Shown here one piece after another: positions 45,640-55,344 of a stretch of 64,000 nucleotides of DNA. This DNA comes from Microbacterium sp. SORGH_AS_0888 (GTDB lineage Bacteria; Actinomycetota; Actinomycetes; Actinomycetales; Microbacteriaceae): contig NZ_JAUTAZ010000001.1 in the NCBI RefSeq assembly GCF_030818905.1, forward strand, positions 1,922,001 through 1,986,000, written 5' to 3'. A program made the position numbers and the translations under genes. Positions within the stretch are counted from its first letter, which is position 1. Every line of letters starts with the position of its first letter. Below the pieces are notes generated by a model. That model made no database searches. It had not been told where the DNA came from and saw only the letters and a program-made list of their open reading frames with translations.

Positions 45640-46485
45640 ATGCGCCTGGCCACCTGGAACGTCAACTCGATCCGCGCGCGCGTCGTTCGCACCGTGGAGT
45701 TCTGCGTCCGCGAGAGCATCGACGTGCTGGCGATGCAGGAGATCAAGTGCAAGCCCGAGCAGTTCCCCTATGCCGCCTTCGAGGACGCCGGCTACCACGT
45801 CGTCGCGCACGGGCTGAACCAGTGGAACGGCGTCGCGATCGCGAGCCGCGAGCCGATCGAGGACGTCGAGACGGCCTTCCCCGGGATGCCCGGATTCCTC
45901 AAGGGACACGAAGGGCCCGACCTCCCGCAGGAGGCGCGCGCGATCGGCGCGACCATCGACGGCGTGCGGGTCTGGAGCCTGTACGTCCCGAACGGCCGCG
46001 GGCTCGACGACCCGCACTACCGCTACAAGCTCGAGTGGCTGGCGGCTCTGACGGGCTACACGCGTGAGACGCTCGCGGCGGACCCCGACCTGCCGCTCGC
46101 CCTCGTCGGCGACTTCAACATCGCGCCGACCGACGCCGACAACGGCGACCCGACCGTGATCGAGGGCGTCACCACGCACGTCTCGCCGCCCGAGCGCGAG
46201 GCGTTCCAGGCGCTGCTGGACGCCGGGCTGTCGGACGTCGTCCGCCCCCTCGTCCCCACCGGCTACACCTACTGGGACTACAAGCAGCTGCGCTTCCCCC
46301 GTAACGAGGGACTGCGGATCGACTTCGTCCTCGGCTCGCACGCCTTCGCGGACGCGGTCGCGGGAGCCGCCATCCATCGCGACGAGCGCAAGGGCGAGAT
46401 CCCGAGCGATCACGTGCCCGTCGTCGTCGACCTCGACCTGACAGCGGATGCCGACGACGACGATGTGCCGATGATCTTCGGCTGA
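45640..46485 (+). CDS. xth: Exodeoxyribonuclease III
   Basis: A 281-residue AP endonuclease/exonuclease. Catalytic motifs: LATWNVNSIRAR, MQEIK (metal-ligand Glu), GDFNIAPTD and C-terminal SDHVPVVVD. It repairs abasic sites in DNA. Confidence 0.95.
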   Translation: MRLATWNVNSIRARVVRTVEFCVRESIDVLAMQEIKCKPEQFPYAAFEDAGYHVVAHGLNQWNGVAIASREPIEDVETAFPGMPGFLKGHEGPDLPQEARAIGATIDGVRVWSLYVPNGRGLDDPHYRYKLEWLAALTGYTRETLAADPDLPLALVGDFNIAPTDADNGDPTVIEGVTTHVSPPEREAFQALLDAGLSDVVRPLVPTGYTYWDYKQLRFPRNEGLRIDFVLGSHAFADAVAGAAIHRDERKGEIPSDHVPVVVDLDLTADADDDDVPMIFG

Positions 46486-46546
46486 TCGCCGCGCCTCCGT
46501 CGCGCGGGGGATGCCGCGCGGGCACGGCTCGCCGTAGCGTGGGGGG

Positions 46547-47803
46547 ATGCTCCCGCTGACGCCCGCCCAGCAGCGCGCCGACATCGTGCTGGCCGCCGGC
46601 GTGTGCGTCGGGGCGCTGGTGAGCGCGACCCTCTCGGCGGTCGCCGGCGTCTACGGTGCCGAGCAGTCGGACTTCGCGCTGGCGGTCGTCTACGCCTTCG
46701 TGCTCGCCGTCCCGATCGCGTTCCGTCGGCGGCTGCCCGCGACCGCGGCGGTCGTCGTGGCGGTCGCCTACTTCGCCGCCGTGACGTTGCGCGTCCCCGA
46801 GCTGTACGCCGGCAACATCGCGATGTTCATCGCGTTCTACACCGTGGGCGCCTGGTCGCCGAACCGGGTGCGCGCCCGCTGGACCCGACTCGGCATCACC
46901 GCGGGAATGTTCGCGTGGCTGCTGATCACACTGTTCGTCGAGGCGGCCGCACCGGCGCCCGAGGGCGGACTGTCGCGCGCGGGCGCGTTCTCTCCCTACG
47001 CGGCCTCGATCCTGTTGATGATCCTCATCAACGTGCTGTACTTCGCCGGCGCCTACTCGTTCGGGGAGCGCACGTGGGCGGCGGCACGGCAGCGGACGCT
47101 GCTCGAGGAGCGCACGGCGGAGCTGGAGCGCGAGCGGGAACGCACGGCCGTACAGGCGGTCGCGCTCGAACGCGTGCGCATCGCCCGCGAGCTCCACGAC
47201 GTCGTGGCCCACCACGTCTCGCTCATGGGCGTGCAGGCCGGCGTCGCCCGCACCGTGCTGGCCTCGGATCCGGCCGCGGCGACCGCGACCCTGACGCAGA
47301 TCGAGGAGGAGGCGCGCACGGCGCTCGGCGAGCTCCGGCACCTGCTCCAGACCCTCCGCACGAACGACGAGGACGAGGCGTCCGACCCCGCCGCCCTCGA
47401 CACGAGACACGGCCTCGCCCAGCTCGACGCCCTCCCGGCGCTCGCAACGGATGCCACGGATGCGGGGCTCCCGACATCCGTGACGGTCGTGGGCGAGCCC
47501 TGCGCGCTCCCGGAGACGGTGCAGCTGAACCTCTACCGGATCGCGCAGGAGGCGCTCACGAACGCGCGCCGCCACGGGGGCCCCGGCGCCGCCGCCGATG
47601 TCCGGCTGCGCTACACCGCCGACGCGGTCGAGCTGGAGGTGTCCAACACGGGCCGCCGGGCCTCACGGACGGACGGCGGGATGGGGCACCTGGGCATGCG
47701 CGAGCGCGCGGCGGCGTCCGGCGGCTCGATCGAGCTGATCCCGCGACCGCAGGGCGGCTTCGTCGTCCGCGCCCGCGTTCCCCTGGAGCGTGCACATGCC
47801 TGA
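46547..47803 (+). CDS. NarL-type sensor histidine kinase
   Basis: A 418-residue protein. Four or five membrane helices fill residues 1-160 with little outside loop, then a coiled coil (LLEERTAELERERERTAVQ), HisKA_3 H-box ARELHDVVAHHVSLM and an ATPase domain ending GMGHLGMRERAAASGG. Of the type that monitors the membrane. It overlaps its regulator by 8 bp and precedes an ABC exporter. Confidence 0.95.
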   Translation: MLPLTPAQQRADIVLAAGVCVGALVSATLSAVAGVYGAEQSDFALAVVYAFVLAVPIAFRRRLPATAAVVVAVAYFAAVTLRVPELYAGNIAMFIAFYTVGAWSPNRVRARWTRLGITAGMFAWLLITLFVEAAAPAPEGGLSRAGAFSPYAASILLMILINVLYFAGAYSFGERTWAAARQRTLLEERTAELERERERTAVQAVALERVRIARELHDVVAHHVSLMGVQAGVARTVLASDPAAATATLTQIEEEARTALGELRHLLQTLRTNDEDEASDPAALDTRHGLAQLDALPALATDATDAGLPTSVTVVGEPCALPETVQLNLYRIAQEALTNARRHGGPGAAADVRLRYTADAVELEVSNTGRRASRTDGGMGHLGMRERAAASGGSIELIPRPQGGFVVRARVPLERAHA

Positions 47804-48512
47804 GCCGACACGGGTGCTGCTCGTCGACGACCACGCGATGATGCGCGCCGGCTTCCGCGCCATCCTGGACTCGGTCTCCGACATCGAGGTCGTGGGCGAG
47901 GCCTCGACGGGCCGGGAGGCGCTGGAGCGGACGGCGGCGCTGCGCCCGGACGTCGTGTGCATGGACGTGCAGATGCCCGACATGGACGGCCTCGAGGCGA
48001 CCCGCCGGATCGTCGCCGACCCGGAGGCGACCGCATCCGTCGTCGTCGTGACGACCTTCGACCGCGACGACTACCTGTTCGCGGCGCTCGCGGCCGGGGC
48101 GAGCGGGTTCCTGCTGAAGAACGCCGGTCCGGAGCAGCTGATCGCGGCCGTGCGGCTGATCGCGGGCGGCGACGCCCTGCTCTCGCCCGAGGTCACCCGG
48201 CGGGTGATCGCACGGTTCGCCACCGAGCACGCCGCCGCCGACGCGGGAGACCTCCCGACGACGGGGCCCGTCGCTGGCGGAGCCGCCTCCGCGCCGGCGC
48301 CCGCTCAGGAGCCGAACCGGTTCGGGCTGACCGACCGCGAGGACGAGGTCCTCCGTCTCATGGCGGAGGCGCTGAGCAACGCCGAGATCGCCGAGCGACT
48401 GTTCATCGGCGAGTCGACCGTCAAGACGCACGTCTCCAACGTCCTGCTCAAGCTCGGGGCGCGCGACCGCGTGCAGGCGATCGTCTACGCCTACCGCGCA
48501 CGCCTCGTGTGA
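47796..48512 (+). CDS. LuxR/NarL-family response regulator
   Basis: A 238-residue protein starting MPEPTRVLLVDDHAMM. Phospho-acceptor Asp57 in VVCMDVQMPDMDG; a longer than usual Ala/Gly/Pro linker (about residues 145-170) precedes the LuxR HTH (LTDREDEVLRLMAEALSNAE). Likely controls the ABC exporter that follows after 115 bp. Confidence 0.95.
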   Translation: MPEPTRVLLVDDHAMMRAGFRAILDSVSDIEVVGEASTGREALERTAALRPDVVCMDVQMPDMDGLEATRRIVADPEATASVVVVTTFDRDDYLFAALAAGASGFLLKNAGPEQLIAAVRLIAGGDALLSPEVTRRVIARFATEHAAADAGDLPTTGPVAGGAASAPAPAQEPNRFGLTDREDEVLRLMAEALSNAEIAERLFIGESTVKTHVSNVLLKLGARDRVQAIVYAYRARLV

Positions 48513-48627
48513 CCACGAGCGCGCACCGGAGTCCGCGCTCGGAGGGAGCCGCGAGCTCCGCCCTGCGGCGGAGGCGCAGGCGGTCGGGTCTGCGTAGCGT
48601 CGAAGACGACCAGACGAGGAGGACCGC

Positions 48628-49512
48628 ATGCTGGAGCTGAGCGGAGTGACCAAGAGCTACGGCAGCCGGCGGGTGCTGGACGACGTGGCGTTCCGGATCG
48701 AGCCCGGCCGGCTCACGGGGTTCGTCGGCGGCAACGGCGCCGGCAAGACCACGACGATGCGCATCGCGCTGGGCGTGCTGTCCGCCGACGCCGGCACCGT
48801 CACGCTCGGCGGGCAGCCGGTCACGGCCGACGACCGGCGACGCTTCGGCTACATGCCCGAGGAACGCGGGCTGTACCCGAAGATGAAGGTCGGCGAGCAC
48901 ATCGCGTACCTCGCGCGCCTGCACGGGTTCGGAAAGCCGGATGCGGCCGCCGCCGCCGAGCGGCTGCTCACCCGGCTGGGGCTCGCCGAACGGCTGGGCG
49001 ATCGCGTCGAGACGCTGTCGCTCGGCAACCAGCAGCGCGCGCAGATCGCGGCGGCCCTCGTGCACGACCCGGAGGTGTTGATCCTCGACGAGCCGTTCTC
49101 GGGGCTCGATCCCCTCGCGGTGGACGTCGTCGCCGGCGTCCTCGCCGAGCGCGCCGCCGCCGGCGCCGCCGTGCTGTTCTCCTCCCACCAGCTCGACGTC
49201 GTCGAGCGGCTCTGCGACGACCTCGTGATCATCGCGGGCGGGACGATCCGGGCGGCGGGCTCGCGCGAGGCGCTCCGCACGCAGCACGCCCGGCTCCGCT
49301 ACGACCTGTCGAGCGCCGACGACCTCGGCTGGCTCCGCGACGAGCCCGGCGTCACGGTCGTCGACTTCGCGGGGGGCGACGCCGTGTTCGACGCCGACTC
49401 CCCCGAGACCGCGCAGCGCGTGCTGCGGCGCGCCGTGGCCACGGGCTCGGTCACGGCGTTCGCCCCGCAGCATCCCACCCTCGCCGAGATCTTCACGGAG
49501 GTGATCCGATGA
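48628..49512 (+). CDS. ABC exporter ATPase (NatA/DrrA-like)
   Basis: A 294-residue ATPase: Walker A GGNGAGKTT, signature LSLGNQQRAQI, Walker B VLILDEPFSGLDP, and the C-terminal domain found in NatA-type exporters. It overlaps the permease gene by 4 bp (ATGA). Pairs with the permease and is probably induced by the preceding two-component system. Confidence 0.93.
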   Translation: MLELSGVTKSYGSRRVLDDVAFRIEPGRLTGFVGGNGAGKTTTMRIALGVLSADAGTVTLGGQPVTADDRRRFGYMPEERGLYPKMKVGEHIAYLARLHGFGKPDAAAAAERLLTRLGLAERLGDRVETLSLGNQQRAQIAAALVHDPEVLILDEPFSGLDPLAVDVVAGVLAERAAAGAAVLFSSHQLDVVERLCDDLVIIAGGTIRAAGSREALRTQHARLRYDLSSADDLGWLRDEPGVTVVDFAGGDAVFDADSPETAQRVLRRAVATGSVTAFAPQHPTLAEIFTEVIR

Positions 49513-50648
49513 ACACGTCCCGTCCCGCCGCGCCCAGCACGGCGCAGAGCGTCTGGCTGGTCACCGAGCGCGAGATCGGCTCGCGGCTGCGCAGCAAGGC
49601 CTTCGTGATATCGACCGTGATCCTGTTCGCGGTGGCCCTCGCGGCCGTCGTCTGGGGCGGGTTCGCGGCGGGCAACCCCGCCGCGACGAAGGTGGCGGTG
49701 ACGCCCGAGACGGCGTCGGTCGTCTCGGGGCTGACGGGCCTGGAGGTGACGGATGCCGTCTCCGCCGCCGAGGCGGCGGACCTGGTCCGCGACGGCACGG
49801 TCGAGGCGGCGCTCGTGCCGAACGAGCAGCTGCGGCAGATCGACGGGCTGACCGACCCCACGGCCCCCGGCCCGTTCGACTACACGGTGCTCGGCGGCAC
49901 GGACGCCCCCTCGGGGCTCCTGTCGCAGCTGAGCCAGCGACCCGCCGTGCAGCTGCTCGATCCGCCGTCGACCGACTTCCTGGTGCGGTACTTCGTCGCC
50001 CTCGGATTCGGTGTCGTGTTCCTGTTGGCGGCGTCGACCTTCGGCGGGACGATCGCGCAGTCCGTCGTGGAGGAGAAGCAGACGCGCGTCGTCGAGGTGC
50101 TCATCTCGGCGATCCCGGTGCGGGCGCTGCTGGCCGGCAAGGTGCTGGGGAACACCATCCTGGCGATGGCGCAGATCCTCGCGCTCGCCGCCATCGCGAT
50201 CGTGGGGCTGACGGTCACCGGGCAGGACCTCGTGCTGACCGGTCTGGGCGGACCGCTCGTCTGGTTCGCACTGTTCTTCCTGCTGGGGTTCGTGCTGCTC
50301 GCCTCGCTGTTCGCGGCGGCGGGGGCGATGGTCTCCCGGCAGGAGGACATAGGCTCGACGACCGCGCCTCTCACGATGCTCGTGATGCTGCCGTACTTCC
50401 TCGTGGTGTTCTTCAACGACAACGCGCTCGTGCTGACGATCATGTCGTACGTGCCGTTCTCGGCGCCGGTCGCGATGCCGCTGCGGCTGTACCTGGGCGA
50501 GGCGGCGTGGTGGGAGCCGGTGCTGTCGCTCGTCGTGCTCGCCCTGACCTGCGTCGCCGCGATCTGGGTCGGTGCGCGCATCTACAGCGGCTCGCTGCTG
50601 CGGATGGGCGCCCGCGTGCGTCTCCTCGAGGCGCTCTCCCGCTCCTGA
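49509..50648 (+). CDS. ABC exporter permease (NatB-like, ABC2 type)
   Basis: A 379-residue membrane protein: one N-terminal helix, a roughly 120-residue extracytoplasmic domain, then five helices. VVEEKQTRVVEVLISAIPVRALLAGKVLGN is the ABC2/NatB coupling signature. Cargo unknown; sodium, peptide antibiotics or lipids are usual. Confidence 0.92.
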   Translation: MNTSRPAAPSTAQSVWLVTEREIGSRLRSKAFVISTVILFAVALAAVVWGGFAAGNPAATKVAVTPETASVVSGLTGLEVTDAVSAAEAADLVRDGTVEAALVPNEQLRQIDGLTDPTAPGPFDYTVLGGTDAPSGLLSQLSQRPAVQLLDPPSTDFLVRYFVALGFGVVFLLAASTFGGTIAQSVVEEKQTRVVEVLISAIPVRALLAGKVLGNTILAMAQILALAAIAIVGLTVTGQDLVLTGLGGPLVWFALFFLLGFVLLASLFAAAGAMVSRQEDIGSTTAPLTMLVMLPYFLVVFFNDNALVLTIMSYVPFSAPVAMPLRLYLGEAAWWEPVLSLVVLALTCVAAIWVGARIYSGSLLRMGARVRLLEALSRS

Positions 50649-50663
50649 CCCCGCCCCGCCCGA

Positions 50664-50742
50664 GTCCGCGAGACCAGTCCGCGCCGCCGAGACCGGTGGG
50701 TAACCCGCCGGTCTCGGCGCGCGAGACTGGTCTCGCGGTCAG
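50664..50742. repeat. Dispersed palindrome family A, copy 4
   Basis: Arms CGCGAGACCAGTCCGCG / GCGCGAGACTGGTCTCGCG with inner CCGAGACCGG / CCGGTCTCGG. It lies between the convergent exporter and GH15 genes; a probable bidirectional terminator. Confidence 0.85.
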
Positions 50743-50752
50743 GCAGACGGGC

Positions 50753-52546
50753 TCACCGACGGTGGGCGGCGCGGCCGGCATGGCCGGCGAGCGCGTCGGC
50801 GGCGCCCACGAGCGCCAGGTGCGAGAGGGCCTGGGGCGTGTTGCCCGCCTGACGGCCGGACGCCGCGTCGAACTCCTCCGCGACGAGCCCCAGGTCGTTC
50901 GCGGCGCGGCAGGCGCGCGCCATGAGCTCCTGCGCATCCTTCGTGCGCCCCATCGCGGCGTACTGCGTCACGAGCCAGAACGAGCAGGCGATGAAGGCGT
51001 TCTCGCCGCCGGCGAGCCCGTCGACCCCGGTCGAGGCCCGGTAGCGCTGCACGAGACCGTCGCGCAGCAGGGTCTGCTCGATCCGCTCGACCGTCGCCAC
51101 CATGCGCGGGTCGTCGGGCGCGCAGAAGCCGACCTGCGGCAACAGCAGCAGGGATGCGTCGACCTCGTCCGTGCCGTAGTGCTGGACGAACCAGCCGCCG
51201 GCGGGATCGACGCCGCGCGCGTGCACCTCGGCGGCGATGCGGGCGCGCAGCTCGCGCCACCGCTCCACCGGACCGTCGAGGCCGAACCGCTCCACGGCGC
51301 GGATGCCGCGGTCGAACGCCGCCCACATCATCGCCCGGGACTGGGTGAACATCTGCGGCTCGCCGCGCACCTCCCAGATGCCGTTGTCGGGGCGATCGAT
51401 GCCGGCCTCGACGCGGTCCAGGAGCGCGCGCTGGAGCGCCCAGGCGAACGGCTCCTCGTCGAGCCCGGCGATCCGCGCGGCCTCGAGCGCCACCATCACC
51501 TCGCCGATCACGTCGGCCTGGTACTGCGTCACGGCGCCGTTGCCGACCCGCACGGGCGCCGCGCCCTGATAGCCGGGCAGGCTCGTCAGCTCCTGCTCGT
51601 CGAGGCGGCGCTCGCCAGCGAGCCCGTACATGATCTGCATCTGCGCGGGGTCCCCCGCGACGGCCCGCAGCAGCCAGGTGCGCCAGCGCTCGGCGACCCG
51701 GAGGAACCCGTGGGCGATGAGCGCCTCCAGCGTGAGGGAGGCATCGCGCAGCCACACGTAGCGGTAGTCCCAGTTGCGCGCGCCGCCGAACTGCTCGGGA
51801 AGCGAGGTCGTGGCGGCGGCGACGATGCCGCCCGTGTCCTCGTGCGTGAGCGCACGGAGCACGACGAGCGAGCGCACCACGAGGTCACGATGCGGGCCGC
51901 GGTGGTCGATCCGTGCGGCCCAGTCGTCCCACCAGTCGCGGGTCTCGGCGAGCGCCGCGTCGACGTCGAGCAGCCCCGGGTCGGGCCGGTACGAGTGCGA
52001 CCAGGTCGCCACGAGATCGCAGGTCTCCCCCGCCGCCACCGCGAAGACGGCGCGGTGCGCGTGGTCGCTCGGCACCAAGGCCACCCCGCGCACGACGAGC
52101 GTGTCCGGCCCCGCCGTCGCGTGCAGGGCCGGCGCCTGCTCGTCCCCCACCTGGCGCACCCACGGCATCGCGCGGGCGTAGTCGAACCGCATCCGCAGCG
52201 AGGTCGAGAACTCGACATGCCCGGAGACCCCGACCACGCGCCGCACGAGATCGACCCGGCCGCCGTCGATCGGCATGAAGTCGAAGACCTCGGCGATGCC
52301 GGATGCGGTCTCCCACCGGGTGACGAGGATCATGCTGTCGCCGTCGTAGCGCCGTGTCGCGGTGGCCGCCGGATCGCTCGGGGCGAGACGCCAGCACCCC
52401 TGGTCCTCGGACCCGAGCAGCGCGCCGAAGATCGACGCGGAGTCGAAACGCGGCGCACAGAACCAGTCGATGCTCCCGCCGCGGTCCACCAGCGCGGCGG
52501 TCCGGCAGTCGCCGATGATGGCATAGTCCTCGATCGCGGAGCTCAC
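50753..52546 (-). CDS. Glycoside hydrolase family 15 protein (glucoamylase/trehalase-like)
   Basis: A 597-residue cytosolic protein started at GTG 52546. N-terminal beta-sandwich domain (IEDYAIIGDCRTAALVDRGGSIDWFCAPRFDS) and a C-terminal (alpha/alpha)6 barrel with GGARNWDYRYVWLRDASLTLEALI and the catalytic-Glu regions GIWEVRGEPQMFTQSRAM and AFIACSFWLV. Actinobacterial members of this length act on trehalose or maltodextrins. No operon partner. Confidence 0.92.
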   Translation of the reverse strand: MSSAIEDYAIIGDCRTAALVDRGGSIDWFCAPRFDSASIFGALLGSEDQGCWRLAPSDPAATATRRYDGDSMILVTRWETASGIAEVFDFMPIDGGRVDLVRRVVGVSGHVEFSTSLRMRFDYARAMPWVRQVGDEQAPALHATAGPDTLVVRGVALVPSDHAHRAVFAVAAGETCDLVATWSHSYRPDPGLLDVDAALAETRDWWDDWAARIDHRGPHRDLVVRSLVVLRALTHEDTGGIVAAATTSLPEQFGGARNWDYRYVWLRDASLTLEALIAHGFLRVAERWRTWLLRAVAGDPAQMQIMYGLAGERRLDEQELTSLPGYQGAAPVRVGNGAVTQYQADVIGEVMVALEAARIAGLDEEPFAWALQRALLDRVEAGIDRPDNGIWEVRGEPQMFTQSRAMMWAAFDRGIRAVERFGLDGPVERWRELRARIAAEVHARGVDPAGGWFVQHYGTDEVDASLLLLPQVGFCAPDDPRMVATVERIEQTLLRDGLVQRYRASTGVDGLAGGENAFIACSFWLVTQYAAMGRTKDAQELMARACRAANDLGLVAEEFDAASGRQAGNTPQALSHLALVGAADALAGHAGRAAHRR

Positions 52547-52673
52547 GCAACCGATTCTGCCGCGCGCGAGCCCGGTGCGCCTCGAACGACGTCGGTTCGG
52601 TCGATGGCGTTCTCGCCTCGGACGCCGCCGTGGATGGCTGCACGGCGGGTCGAGGTGCACGCGGCATCCCGGG

Positions 52674-53324
52674 CTAAGGGTGCTCGCGATCCGGTTCTCG
52701 CTCTCCGGAAACGTCCGTGAGCCCCCGGATCACGGCCGCGACGACGGTACGTCGCGTCCGGGCGGCATCGGCATCCACCGGCGACAGCCCGACGGCGCCG
52801 ACATGGGCGGCGACGACGGCCTTGGCCAGCACGGACGCGTCGACGACGGGATCGCGGCCATGCGCACGGGCGAAGGCGACCAGCCGTTCACCCAGCTCGC
52901 CCGCGACCTCGCCGCGGTCGATCGACAGAGCCTCGGCGAACGCCGGATCCGCAGCCGCTTTGGCCAGGAGGACGGTCCGGAGCGAGAACCATTCACGGTC
53001 TCCGGGCAGCGAGTCGAGGAGGTGCGCGACGGCCTCGTCGAGAGTCGTGTCCGCGGCATCCGCCGAGACCTCGACATCGATGGCGTGGTGGAGCCTCGTC
53101 CACACGGCGGCCGACTGCTCCTGATGCAGGGCGAGGTAGAGCTCGTCGACCGTGGCGAAGTTCGAGTAGAAGGCACCGCGGGTGTAGCCGGCGCGAGTCG
53201 AGATCTCCTCGACGCTCTGGCTGATCGTCCCTCGTTCGTCGAACAGCTCGGCTGCGGCGGCGAGAAGGCGACGTCGCGTCTCGCTCCGCCGCCGCAGTGG
53301 CGCCGGCTGGCCCTCCCTCATCAC
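52674..53324 (-). CDS. TetR-family transcriptional regulator
   Basis: A 216-residue protein. HTH at about residues 15-60 (RRRLLAAAAELFDERGTISQSVEEISTRAGYTRGAFYSNF with long first helix), then an all-helical ligand domain. Divergent from the esterase across 79 bp, so probably its repressor. Confidence 0.92.
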   Translation of the reverse strand: MMREGQPAPLRRRSETRRRLLAAAAELFDERGTISQSVEEISTRAGYTRGAFYSNFATVDELYLALHQEQSAAVWTRLHHAIDVEVSADAADTTLDEAVAHLLDSLPGDREWFSLRTVLLAKAAADPAFAEALSIDRGEVAGELGERLVAFARAHGRDPVVDASVLAKAVVAAHVGAVGLSPVDADAARTRRTVVAAVIRGLTDVSGEREPDREHP

Positions 53325-53363
53325 CCCAGCGTACGGCCAACGCGACGGTCTCCATCGGTTACG

Positions 53364-53376
53364 ATACGATCTGTAT
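53364..53376. promoter_or_regulatory. Candidate TetR operator
   Basis: ATAC (53364-53367) and GTAT (53373-53376) around GATCT, in an AT-rich island (TACGATACGATCTGTATTAA) between the divergent TetR and esterase genes. Weak but well placed. Confidence 0.4.
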
Positions 53377-53403
53377 TAAATTCACTATGTATTGAGGGAG
53401 CCC

Positions 53404-55227
53404 ATGTCACCGACTACTCCGCTGTGGACATCGAAGAGAGCCTGGGTGCTCGTCCTCCTCACGGGCCTCGTCGGCGGCTCGCTGGCCTGGCTGGACGGGG
53501 CGACCTGGTGGGGCTGGCTCCTCGTGGGCGCGGCTGTCGTCCTGGCGGGGTGCGCCGCGGGACTGTTGAGACACCGCCACTGGGCGATCCAGACCCTGAC
53601 ATGGGCGCTGGCTGTGAGCGTCGTCGCAGGCGCGGCGCTCATCGGAGGCCCGGTGCCGGGCACGCGGACGCTCGACGGCCCCCACACCGATCCGGTCGCG
53701 ACCGCCGAGGGCGACGTCGTCGGAGTACGGATCGACGATGCCGGCGTCGACGCCTTCGCGGGCGTGCCCTATGCAGCGCCGCCGGTCGGTCCCCTGCGAT
53801 GGGAGCCGCCGGCGCCCGCGCTGCCCCGAAGCGACGTGCTGGTGGCGGACGACTTCGGACCCTCGTCGTTCCAAGCGGAGCCGAGCTTTCTGACGCGTGC
53901 CGCTACGCGCCTGATGGACATGCCGCTCGAGGAGACGCTGCTCGGAGGATACGCGGCGGACGAAGACAGTCTGCGACTCAACATCTGGCGGCCGACGGAC
54001 GCGTCCTCGGGCGAACCCCGTCCCGTGCTGGTGTTCGTGCACGGCGGCTCCTTCACCGGCGGGTCGGGCGCGCTTCCCCTGTACGACGGCACGGCGCTCG
54101 CCTCTCGCGGGGATGTCGTCGTGGTCACCGTCAACTACCGCCTCGGCGTCTTCGGCTTCCTCGCCGACGACGCGCTCGGCGGCACGACGACCGGGAACCA
54201 GGGGCTGCTCGATCAGCTGGCGGCTCTCCGCTGGGTCCACGACAACATCGGGGCCTTCGGCGGCGATCCGGACCGTGTGACCGTCGCCGGCGAGTCGGCC
54301 GGTTCCGGCAGCGCGTGCATCCTGGGCGCCTCGCCGCTCGCCGCTGGCCTCCTCCACGGCATCATCGGTCAAAGCGGCGGTTGCCTGGGCTCGGCGGGCG
54401 ATCGTGAGGACGGCGACCTCTATGACGACGCTCCGACGGCGCGAGCCGCCGCTCGGGCTCTCAGCGACGCCCTCGGCGGCGCGACCCTGGAGCAGATGCG
54501 CGCCATGCCGGCCGCGCGCATCGCCGAGGCGGCGAAAGGCCTCACCGTGCACTGGTGGCCGACCATCGACGGGCACGTCCTTCCCGACACCCCGACCGCC
54601 ATCTATGCCGGCGGCCAGCAGAACGACGTCCCTCTCCTCCTCGGCAGCAACGCCGACGAGACCTCCCTCGGCCTCATCGGAGGCATGGACTCCGACCCCG
54701 TGGCGTACGAACGCGAGGTGCGCGAGACGTACGGGCCCGACGCCGACGCGTTCCTCCAGCTCTATCCCGGCGGCGACGCCGACAGCGTCATCCGCTCGCG
54801 CATCCGCTCCGGCACGCACCAGTCGATGACGGCCCCCATGCGGAAGTGGGAGCTCGCCGCCACGGCGACCGGGCACTCGCCCGTCTACACCTACTACTTC
54901 TCCCACACGCCGACGGTGCCCGGGCTCGAGCGGTTCGGCGCGTATCACGGCGCCGAGATCGCCTACGCCTACGGCAATCTCGGCACAGACGGCACACCCG
55001 GTTCCATCGACGCCGACCGCCGCCTGGAATCAGAGATGTCGCAGTACTGGATCGCGTTCGTCACCCGGCACGACCCGAACGCGCCGGGCCTCGCGCACTG
55101 GCCATCGCTGCAGGAGGATCCCTCCGACGTTCTCGAGTTCGGCGACCTCACCTCGGTCGTCCCCCGCCCAGACGCAGCTGCGGTGGACTTCTGGCTGACG
55201 CGCGACCACCGTCGCGACTCCCCGTGA
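53404..55227 (+). CDS. Membrane-anchored type-B carboxylesterase
   Basis: A 607-residue protein. Residues 10-85 hold three hydrophobic helices, unusual for the family; the para-nitrobenzyl-esterase domain starts near 100. Catalytic Ser in VAGESAGSGSA, oxyanion segment VFVHGGSFTGG, acid in NADETSLG and His in FGAYHGAEIAY. It hydrolyses esters, with the catalytic domain probably outside the membrane. ATG 53404 has GAGGGAG upstream. Regulated by the divergent TetR gene. Confidence 0.9.
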   Translation: MSPTTPLWTSKRAWVLVLLTGLVGGSLAWLDGATWWGWLLVGAAVVLAGCAAGLLRHRHWAIQTLTWALAVSVVAGAALIGGPVPGTRTLDGPHTDPVATAEGDVVGVRIDDAGVDAFAGVPYAAPPVGPLRWEPPAPALPRSDVLVADDFGPSSFQAEPSFLTRAATRLMDMPLEETLLGGYAADEDSLRLNIWRPTDASSGEPRPVLVFVHGGSFTGGSGALPLYDGTALASRGDVVVVTVNYRLGVFGFLADDALGGTTTGNQGLLDQLAALRWVHDNIGAFGGDPDRVTVAGESAGSGSACILGASPLAAGLLHGIIGQSGGCLGSAGDREDGDLYDDAPTARAAARALSDALGGATLEQMRAMPAARIAEAAKGLTVHWWPTIDGHVLPDTPTAIYAGGQQNDVPLLLGSNADETSLGLIGGMDSDPVAYEREVRETYGPDADAFLQLYPGGDADSVIRSRIRSGTHQSMTAPMRKWELAATATGHSPVYTYYFSHTPTVPGLERFGAYHGAEIAYAYGNLGTDGTPGSIDADRRLESEMSQYWIAFVTRHDPNAPGLAHWPSLQEDPSDVLEFGDLTSVVPRPDAAAVDFWLTRDHRRDSP

Positions 55228-55344
55228 GCGCGACGGGTCACCACGATGACCGGGTCCACCGAGCCCCCGGCCGAGGAGTCGCCCGCGTCGGAGGCGAGAG
55301 CCGTGTCGCGCGACGCTCAGGAGCGAGCGAGCTAGGTTGAGAGC